Positions 56,379 to 64,000 of a stretch of DNA of 64,000 nucleotides are shown piece after piece. How positions within the stretch are numbered: the first letter of the stretch is position 1; the number at the start of each line of letters is the position of its first letter. Below the pieces are notes generated by a model that was not told where the DNA came from, did not search any database, and worked only from the letters and a program-made list of their open reading frames with translations. The position numbers and the translations under genes are program-made. The DNA comes from Eucommia ulmoides (Eukaryota > Streptophyta > Magnoliopsida > Garryales > Eucommiaceae): positions 31,104,474-31,168,473 of the forward strand of contig CM028325.1 of NCBI GenBank assembly GCA_016647705.1, in the 5' to 3' direction.

Positions 56379-56892
56379 ACTCTTCCATCCTAAAAGAAAT
56401 TTCGTTTCGAAATTTTATTACTGAATCGAACAAAAGTGAGTATTCATTCTTCATCTCGTCTTCTCGCTTCCACGTCGCTTCTTCCACTGCATGACTGCGC
56501 CACAATATTTTGACTACAGAAATCATTTTCGTTTGCAACACTTGGTCTTTACGGCTTAGGATTTGAACTAGCTCCTCAACATAGGTCAAATCTGCTTCCA
56601 ATTCGATCGACTACGAAGTCAACACATGAGAAGGGTCTGACACATATTTCTAAAGCATCAATACATGGAAAACGTCGTGTAGTCAAGACAATTCTGGTGG
56701 TAACGCAAGCCTATATGCCGTAGTGCCAACTTGATCTAAAATTTCATATGGTCCGATATATCTTGGACTCAACTTTCCTTTCTTTCCGAACCTCATTATG
56801 CCTTTCCACGGAGAAATACGCAAGAACATATGATCCCTCACTTCAAACTCCAACTCCTGTTGGCGCTTATCTGCATAACTTTTTTGTTGACT
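56374..56892 (-). pseudogene. Tekay B integrase C-terminus and chromodomain
   Basis: ADLTYVEELVQILSRKDQVL, VVKILWRSHAVEEATWKRED and EMKNEYSLLF form the chromodomain end (56374-56601). Upstream decayed frames include the SPRYIGPYEI-like and FGKKGKLS-like text (56700-56800). A frame break separates it from the core. Confidence 0.85.
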
Positions 56893-57535
56893 CTAAGCAA
56901 TTTTAAATCTTTCCCGAATTACCTTTACTTTGTCTACTGTCATCTGAGCTATATCTGACATCAACAATTTACGTTTACCCAGCTCGGTCCAACAGACTAG
57001 GGTTCTACATCTTCTTCCATACAACGCTTCATATGGGGTCATCTCGATTGCCGAATGGTAACTGTTGTTGTAGGCAAATTCCATCAATGGCAAATGATCA
57101 TCCCAGCTACCAGGAAATTCCAGAACACGACCTCTCAACATATCCTCCAACGTCTGAATCATACGCTCTGATTGACCGTCTGTCTGAGGATGGAAAGCGG
57201 TGCTAAATTTCAGCTTGGTACCCAAAGTAGTCCAAAGACTCGCCCAGAACCTCGAAGTAAATCTCGGATCTCTATCTAACATTATAGAAACCGGTACGCC
57301 ATACAACCTAACAATCTCATCGATACACAATTTGGGTATACTTTCCAAGAGAATACGTCGTCTTTATGGCTAGAAAATAAGAAAACTTGGTAAGCCTATC
57401 AATGATCACCCCAAATGGAATTATGTTCCTTTTCAGCACGGGGTAGTTCTGAAACAAAATCCATCGTGATATGCTCTCACTTCCACTCTGGAATAGGTAG
57501 AGTTTGCAGCAACCCGCTTGGACGTTAATACTCAA
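56893..57535 (-). pseudogene. Tekay B integrase core
   Basis: DRLTKFSYFLAIKTTYSLGK (57317-57535), then CIDEIVRLYGVPVSIMLDRD (second Asp), PRFTSRFWASLW, FSTAFHPQTDGQSERMIQTL (Glu), FAYNNSYHSAIEMTPYEALY and GRRCRTLVCWTE. Better preserved than Tekay A in this part. A frame break lies near 57330-57350. Confidence 0.92.
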
Positions 57536-58078
57536 TCTTTACTTGCTGACAAACAAGACACCTGACAACAAATTCTGTGGTTTTCCGTTTCATTTCGATC
57601 CGCCAATAATGTTCATGCAAATATCGATACATCTTGGTACTGCTTGGATGCATCGCATACGCTGAGCTATGTGCTTCTTCCAAAATATCCTTTGTTAAAC
57701 TAACGTCGTTAGGCACACACAGCCTATTTCCAATCATCAACGCATCATCACTATCCCTAACCTGATAATCAGTTCTGTAACCATTTTTCACTTCATCCCA
57801 AATCTTTCCTAATTGAACGTCCAACTTCTGAGCTTCAATAACACGATCAATTAACGTCGGCCTCAATGTCAAGTCGCAAGCAATGCTATTGTCTGACCAA
57901 CCGCTAACTGAACTCGTAATGATCTCAACTCGGCATACAGATTAGTATGAACCACTTGAATATGTGCAATCGATCCTGCCGATTCCCAACTCAACGCATC
58001 CACTACAACATTTGCCTTCCCTGGATGATGGTGGATGGTGGAATCGTAATCTTTAATCAACTCAATCCAATGCCTGTA
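57525..58078 (-). pseudogene. Tekay B RNase H end and integrase zinc finger
   Basis: HWIELIKDYDSTIHHHPGKA and VVVDALSWES mark the end of RNase H, cut at about 58076. Then TLRPTLIDRVIEAQKLDVQL, HSSAYAMHPSSTKMYRYLHE (His pair) and CLVCQQVKIEY (Cys pair). A frameshift lies near 57870. Confidence 0.9.
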
Positions 58079-59470
58079 GTGTTCTGCTTATCCGGAGGGA
58101 GTGATCGTCGTGGGTGAGGTCGTCAGAGTTGGTGAAGAAAGAGAGAAAGAGAGACGATCGGCTGAAACAAAATAGAACATAAAAAAAAGGCGTTCGCCGC
58201 AGCAGTGAGGTCCAGCAACCGGAAACAGGTAACGAAAGAATGGAAAGAAAAGAAAAAGATGGAGAAAAAAATCAAATAAAAACCAAAAAACCAGAAATCA
58301 ACCCCTCAGCAAACGAAAACTTCAGGAACAGGTGCCAGCATCCTGGTAGGTTTTGGACGGTGATAGTTTTGCAGTACAAAAAATGAGGTGAGTGTACTAT
58401 CTTCTATGTAAATTTACAAATCTTATTTTCGTATAAATTGTAGAAAATATGTTTATTTAAAATAAACGATTTTGCAACATATATGGATCAAGTTGGTTTA
58501 AAGGTGGAAAATAATTTTTGGATCAAGTTGGTGTTTTAAAGGTGGAAAATGATTTTTGGATCAAGTGAGTTCTAAAGGTGGAAAGTGATTCTTGTCTGAC
58601 TATGCCATAGTTTTGATCTCGTTAGGAGGGCATGTCCTGTGGGATGGTTTTAACCTGTCAAGTGGGTATGTTCTGCAGGTGGTTGATGATATTTTGACCT
58701 GTTAGGACGATTAGTCCTATAGGTGGTTGATTATTATGACATGTTAGGAAGACATGTCCTGCAGGTGGTTGATGATATTATGACCTGTCAGGAGGATTAG
58801 TCTTGCAGGTGGTTGATTACATTATGACCTGTCAGGAGGGTAGTCTTGCAGGTGGTTGATTATTATAATCTGTCCGGAAGATTAATCCGACAAGTGGTTT
58901 GATTGACCCGTCAGGAGTACAAATCCTGCAGGTGGTACCCCTACCATTGGGGATAATAAATGGCCCTGACACTGATAATCACTTTAGATGGCACAGTTGT
59001 ACAGGTTACGGTACTATTGTAACTCCCGATTGTGAGGTAAAAATGATCCTATGGCTAGTAGGAGAGGAGATCTGGTGTACTTTATTATACGTTTAAAATA
59101 TTTGGATTGGTTAGTCTAAAATATTGGGATTGGTGGATTTAAAATATTTGAATTGGTTGATTTAAAATATTTGGATTGGCTGGTTTAAAATGTTTGGAGT
59201 GGTTGACTTAAAATATTTGAGTTGGGTGTTAAATTATATTACTTCATTTCATTGGTGGTAGTAGAATTGGATTTTTTTGACATGGTATGCGGTTATATTA
59301 TTATATTTTGAAACCTGATGTTGAATACTTCTGTTTGTTTTAAACATATTAGTATCATTACATTGGTAGCAGTGGAACTGGATTCTCAACCAGGGATGTG
59401 ATTATAAAGTATTATATTTTGAAAGGTATTTTAACAATTGTACTTGATCCATTAGATGTCTTTCTTTCTT

Positions 59471-59501
<31 letters not shown>

Positions 59502-59854
59502 TGAAAATAGTACACCGATAAAAATATTTGGTTTCAGGTACTGTGGTTAGGAATTGGTCTGCTACTGGCACTTGGTAGAATCCGGAGGTCGTGTCGTTTT
59601 GGAGGTGAGCTGGTTGGATGTGAATCGTGGAAGGTTCAAGTATTTTTTTGTGTTTTTGGTTGTGAATATTTGAGACCAGTATATTCCCAAATTTTGAAAT
59701 GGGTGTTTATATACATATTTTTGGGGAAAAAATTTGCAGTAGCGCGAGTATGTAGGTATATATGTATAGATGGATATTCGTGGATGAGTCAGGTAACGTC
59801 AGGTCGACGTCACGCTTGATCTTGGCTGATGGGTCCCCAAGGTGAGGTGTGACA
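58079..59854 (+). repeat. 3' LTR of Tekay A, second fragment
   Basis: Resumes at TGTTCTGCTTATCCGG, matching 47536 onward, and runs to GTGTGACA. It includes the hairpin repeat (58590-58940), the short AAAATATTTGGATTGG repeat (59093-59225) and a T run (about 59466-59499) absent from the 5' LTR. Confidence 0.92.
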
Positions 59855-60340
59855 TAGCATACAAACAAACTGAGTAGACCAGCTCAGACATAAGTAGAGT
59901 GGATCAGCTCACTCATTCAGAAATGAGTAAAGAAGGTCAACTTACTCATAAAACACTTAACTAAGTGTAAGACAAACTTGAGGAGGCCATGTCAGCTCAC
60001 TCACAAATAATTGGGCAGATCAGGTCAGATATTAGGTCAGCAAAATCACAGATAAATGAGCACATCAGCTTAAATATGAGCAGAACAAATTAGCTCACTC
60101 ATTCACAGGTGAGCAGAGAAGATCAATTTATTCATCAAATGCTTAGTATCTAAAAAACTAAGTGTCAAACAAAAGTGAGGAGGGCAGAAACCTCACTCAC
60201 TAAAACAACTGAACAGATCAGCTCAACCATGAGGAAAACAGATCAGCTTACTTGCTACATATAATAAATTGGGAAGATCAACCTAGACATGGACAGAACA
60301 ACTCATTGTATGGAAGAGTAGGTCAGTTCACTATTTGTAA
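59855..60340 (+). repeat. Tat 3' UTR tandem repeats, right part
   Basis: About eight degenerate units of roughly 50-60 bp with GAGCAGATCAGCTCA.ACATGAG, TCACTCATTCACAGGTGAGC and AGATCAACTTACTCA. They continue the array at 46480-46630 across the Tekay A insertion. Confidence 0.8.
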
Positions 60341-61012
60341 CTTCTGGTTTTCAAAACTAAGGGAGGTCAATGCGGACTTATTAGTCACTAAATAAAGTCC
60401 TACAAAGACTCCATCAAATATGGAATTCTCGTCTTCAACATATTACTTATTTAATCAAGATTTAAGTCCAAAACATTTGTTCAAGTCTACACTAGCTCTA
60501 TGGTAAAGAGTGATAAATTCAAGACTAGACAATATCTTGAGAAGAATGTTATAGAACAAGACGAAAGAGAAATTCTCATTGGAAGGATTCATATGATGGT
60601 AAAATCTGATTTAACTTCATTTTGTGATTTTGGTTACTATGATTATATTCATGTTCAAATATCTTATGTACTGCTAAAAGCCTAAATTAGTTCATAACTA
60701 GCTTAGTATGTTAACCAAGTTATGAAGGAGGGCAGGCAAGAGGAGAACAAACAAGCAAAACAGAGGTAGCACAAATAAACACACAGATATCAGCACAAAT
60801 AAATACACAGATATCAAAACTCATCTTTTATATTAATAAAAGGAAAAGGGAGGTACATCATTACCCAAAAAAAATTAGACCAGAAGACTGTTCGTTATAC
60901 AACAAAGAAAAAAAAGAACAGAAAACTGTTCACTTCAAAATAAAAAAATAAAAAAAAAGAGAAAAAAAAGTCTAAAACTTCTTCTACTAAACCAGGGCTG
61001 ATTGGGCGGCAT
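60341..61012. other. Tat 3' region, no gene
   Basis: Purine-rich runs (AAGGGAGG at about 60359 and 60849) could be polypurine tracts, but no LTR partner exists in the window to confirm. A direct repeat AGCACAAATAAACACACAGATATC is present twice at about 60768-60810. No coding domain. Confidence 0.4.
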
Positions 61013-61476
61013 CATTCCGACCCAAGAGAAGGAGGGGAACCTAAACCTTCAGAGTTCGAATGAGAATGGTAGAAATCATGCTCTTCATACCAGTTGATCT
61101 TACAGATCAACTTACGTATTTTAGCCTTCTTCTTCTTATTCTTGTTCTAAAGCTTGTCCCGCTTCTCTTTCATGGAATCGGCATACTGCTTGTGGAAAAA
61201 CAATTTAAAAGACATCTCATGGGTCTCCCTCTCAGATTTCTTTAACTGCTCTCTCAGTTCATGGAGTTACGAGATGGCACGAAAATGAACTGCCTCTATA
61301 GCATGGAAAACAGCGCAGGCATCCTCCAATGCTTTGAGATGGGGGTGCTCATCGATAAGGGTTTTTGCCATCGTCGTCAAGGTACAAAAGTTTTCACCTA
61401 GCTCGATCTCTCGTTGCCTCTCAGCTTGAATCGCCTCGAAGGAGGATAAATATGAGGATGAAGATGGCCACGACAT
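61013..61476 (-). pseudogene. Tat antisense ORF 2, short coiled-coil-like protein
   Basis: It begins MSWPSSSSYLSSFEAIQAER at 61476 and continues QREIELGENFCTLTTMAKTL, LKALEDACAVFHAIEAVHF. After a TAA it goes on in the same frame as LHELREQLKKSERETHEMSF, KLFFHKQYADSMKEKRDKL and a basic KNKKKKAKIRKLICKINWYE end. Two to three nonsense codons interrupt about 154 codons. Heptad-like Leu/Glu/Lys spacing suggests a coiled coil. The start has a plant-like context (ACC ATG). It lies downstream of pol on the opposite strand. Function unknown. Confidence 0.55.
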
Positions 61477-61955
61477 GGTTGCAAAGGGGTAAAAAGGAAA
61501 AGAGAATGAAGAAATTCTGTAAAAATATAAAATAGAGAAATAAAAAGCACTTGTTCTAAGTGTGAAACATCAATGCATGGTTTGGTTTTAAAAAACCAAA
61601 CCAATAAAGAGAGAAGTGTAAACGAAACGTCAAAAGATGCGCATTAATGTGCAAGTAACGTGTGCTGACTGAATACGTATTGAAATTATGACAATATATT
61701 TCCAAGAATTGATTGAAGACTACTGTTTAAAATAAGTCATAATTACAAAGGCACTCATTATTGCAAAAAAAATAATTACAGACATTAATTTTTTTTTGAA
61801 AAGACAGACTGTCAAATCAAAGGAGAAAACTCTGGTCAGCAACATCCGTTGACCAAAGATCTGCATATTAGCAGAATAAAAGGTAGCATCGCTAGGTAGA
61901 GTCTGAGCTTGAGCTTGACCTCAGCTTAGGGCGAGTTTACCAGAAGGGATTAGTG
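61477..61955 (-). promoter_or_regulatory. Gap between the two antisense ORFs
   Basis: No coding domain. TTGGTTTGGTTTT and AAAACCAAACCA (minus strand about 61603-61577) form an inverted repeat about 100 bp upstream of ORF 2. It may be a promoter for ORF 2 but no clear TATA is fixed. Confidence 0.3.
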
Positions 61956-64000
61956 CTAAGTTGTGAGCAATACCTCAACAGTTGACGAAGGTGCTTCTGA
62001 TGGAAGCTCTTCACCTTCAGCATTTTGTTTCTCTTCATCAACAACCTCTTCTCTTTCTATAGTATCCTTTAGCTCAGTCTCCAAGAATGAAAAGTCTATC
62101 TTTGGGCATTCTTCTGACACCCGTTTTTGGCAATAGCAACAGCAGCAGCCCACCAACTGCATGTTCTTTGATCTCTTTTTAAACTCAGTTAGAGATCTTT
62201 GATATTTTGCTCAGTCTCTTCTCTCTTCACTGCTAGCTCTACTGTCAACCTCTCTATTGTCTGCGCCAGATCAACAAACCTTAGCTGCTCTTGGTTCAAC
62301 TCAGTAGAAAATTGATTCATCTCACTTTGAAGGTGTTAGAGGACAATATCTTTAACCTGGAGGTCAGCTTTCAAATGATCCACCTCAGAGTATGCTGAGC
62401 TGACCTCTCTCTTCAGAGTGAAGATCTTCTCTCTTAGGGTAGAGCTCTCTCCCCGTAGAGTAGTGTTCTTCGCCTGAAACCTTCTATTCTCCGTGCAGTA
62501 TAGCTCGTTACTCATCTGCAGCGCTTCACGTTGTTTGTTAGCAAAATGCAGCTCTATCTTGAACCTCTCTTAAGATGACCTCGCCAGCGTTAAGTCTGTC
62601 TCAAGAAAGACTTTCTACTCTTGGATAGCGCGTAGGTCTTCTTCCAGCTGACTGGACTCAGTCAACTAATGCGTGAGCTAAGTATCTAACTTACTCACAT
62701 CTTCAGAACTTCCAACCAACGCAGAAGACACATGGATGCCCTGCAATACCAAAACAGTTAATTAGAGACCAATACAAGAAACTCAAGAAGTCTAACACTT
62801 ATTTAATATAAGAATGATCACCTGGAGGAGTGCATAGATGAGGATCTTGAAGAGTTCAGCCATGCTATAACCTTCAATCCATTCCCGACCCTTGCTCCAA
62901 GACTCCTCATATAAGAACCCTGGCGTCCAGGGACTAAAGGCCCAACTTCTTTGATCAATTGGCACATTTGTTGAGAAGACATGCCATGGCTGCTAGAAGC
63001 ATCTTGACTGGAAATAGTTGCTGTGGGAGAAGGCTAACGACTTGCAGAGGCAGGCTCAGCAGCAACACGATTAGTAGGAATGCCAACTTCACGAGTGGCG
63101 AGTTTTAGCTCCATGATTTCTATGGGAATAGGAACCTGGGCTGCAAGAATTGTCACAAAAATGACTCTATGCCTGCATATGCTCAAGGACTGAGAATTAT
63201 CATCTGATTAAGAAAAGATGGGATTAGGATGAAGAGTTGACAGTTCTGCAGTAGGCTAAACTATTGAATTAGCCGCTACTTGAGCAGGTAGCTGAATAGC
63301 AGGTTGAACTGCAGACCTTGCAGCGACAGGGGTATCAAACTGAGCTGATGACTGCTCAACTGGCTTGGAGGACTTATTTGCAAGTCTTTGCCTCTTTTTC
63401 CCAATTTGCAACTCTTCCAATTGGTTAAACTGGGATGCGTCCATTCCTGACTGATTGAAGGGGTGGTAAGCAAAAACTTTACAGGATCATTTTTCTGGAA
63501 CGAATAACTTTTTTACCCCATCCTTAACCTTGGTAGTAATGCCAAGGATCTTGCAGGCTTCTCCACCTGCATTAGACAACCCAAGAAGACATCAAGACTA
63601 TTGTTACGAAATTCCTAAATTCAAATTGCAAAGAAAGCATAAGGAAAGGAAATTACTCGAGGAATTGAAATGCCCCCAGCATAACTGAAGGTTTCCCTAT
63701 TTCTTTAGGAGAAAATTCTTAATCACCCATGAAGAAGCGGTATCGTCTTTGCCAATCTTCTCTTACCACAACAAGAAGGTCAATAAGGAATGAGAACTTT
63801 TTGGGGAAGGAATAATAAAATCTCCAAAGTTCAAAAAGAAATTTGAGGGAACCTATACTCTTAATTATATCTACAGTAAGAAGAATATTATTTACACAAG
63901 AAAGAGAAATGACTCCCATGATATGACGGAAGCCATTAGGGGTTAACTAAGTAGGATTAATTTCTAGTTGACAGAAGAGATTACGAACGAAAGAAGTAAA
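61956..64000 (-). pseudogene. Tat antisense ORF 1 (putative gypsy-type transposon protein), partial, spliced
   Basis: Enters from the right edge. The N-terminal visible part, FVRNLFCQLEINPT, a TAG, then LTPNGFRHIMGVISL and VREDWQRRYRFFMGD (63722-64000), resembles the Transposase_28 or putative gypsy-type transposon domain. Then come GEACKILGITTKVKDGVKKL, a Ser/Gln/Pro/Ala-rich region (63256-63444) and EESWSKGREWIEGYSMAELF (about 62900). A coiled coil follows (62200-62740) and the end STVEVLLTT lies at 61956. An 81-nt GT-AG intron lies at 62741-62821. Several nonsense codons and a frameshift near 62930 inactivate it. Tat-lineage elements are known to carry antisense extra ORFs between pol and the 3' LTR. 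Confidence 0.65.
62741..62821 (-). other. Predicted spliceosomal intron in antisense ORF 1
   Basis: Minus strand donor CTCCAG then GTGATC, and acceptor TTTGGTATTGCAG then GGCATC. Length 81 nt, T-rich. Removing it keeps the frame open from MAELFKILIYALLQ into GIHVSSALVGSSEDVSK (phase 0). Confidence 0.65.

Larger units (their letters stand above)
53546..58078 (-). mobile_element. Tekay-lineage element B, 5'-truncated, inside the 3' LTR of Tekay A
   Basis: On the minus strand: end of RNase H (58076), integrase, chromodomain, polypurine tract and a full 3' LTR (56378-53546). The 5' LTR, gag, protease and RT are missing. About 407 bp of the host LTR (equivalent to 47129-47535) are missing at the same border. 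One deletion may have removed both. Confidence 0.88.
46631..59854 (+). mobile_element. Tekay-lineage chromovirus A, inserted in the Tat element
   Basis: LTRs begin TGTAAGACCCTAATTTCCGC and end GTGTGACA. The 5' LTR is 46631-49167. The 3' LTR starts at 53104 and ends at 59854, split by Tekay element B. The target duplication is TCGCA (46626-46630) against TAGCA (59855-59859), one mismatch. Only about 600 bp separate the primer site from the protease remnant, so gag has been lost. Pol carries many stops and a chromodomain at the end. Confidence 0.92.

Overview
The window reads as intergenic, heterochromatin-like DNA of a flowering plant, probably a eudicot. The background is AT-rich with long A/T runs. 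Nearly every recognisable protein belongs to a plant retrotransposon lineage: Ty1/copia, and the Ty3/gypsy lineages Athila, Tat and Tekay. Small inverted-repeat elements of the PIF/Harbinger (Tourist-like) and hAT-like types are also present. I found no host protein gene, tRNA, rRNA or CRISPR that I can support. The species cannot be named from this sequence.

Layout, left to right. 1-404 is the end of a hAT-like MITE, and 1380-1945 is a possible old LTR. 2008-14315 is a Ty1/copia element (229 and 231 bp LTRs) split inside its reverse transcriptase by a minus-strand, non-autonomous Athila-type element at 5366-12756. 14994-15994 is a Tourist-like element, 16440-18287 a decayed second copia, and 18570-21660 holds a SINE candidate, a LINE remnant and degenerate minisatellites. 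21660-24589 is AT-rich with one unrecognised decayed coding-like stretch. 24590-35874 is a nearly complete minus-strand Athila element carrying gag, protease, RT, RNase H, integrase and a downstream extra ORF. 35880-39150 is AT-rich with hairpin repeats and a second Tourist-like element (37467-38090). 39154-40552 is a solo Athila-type LTR with a perfect 5-bp target duplication. 41771-42277 is a complete hAT-like MITE.

From about 42700 to beyond the right edge lies a Tat-lineage gypsy element. It has a partial LTR, RT, two RNase H domains, a decayed integrase, a tandem-repeat 3' UTR and antisense extra genes. It is interrupted at 46631-59854 by a Tekay-lineage chromovirus with 2.5-kb LTRs. The 3' LTR of that chromovirus is in turn interrupted at 53546-58078 by an inverted, 5'-truncated second Tekay-type element. 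The nesting is therefore Tat, then Tekay A, then Tekay B.

The most interesting signal is in the Athila-type elements. Their U3 carries arrays of a palindrome of the form CCGCCTAGGCGG placed just upstream of a TATA-like box. A second array sits inside the element about 0.6 kb upstream of the extra ORF, followed by its own TATA-like sequence and a conserved splice-acceptor-like sequence before the ATG. The deletion derivative at 5366-12756 has lost almost all of gag-pol but keeps this module and the extra ORF. That suggests the extra ORF is separately promoted and may be selected independently of gag-pol.
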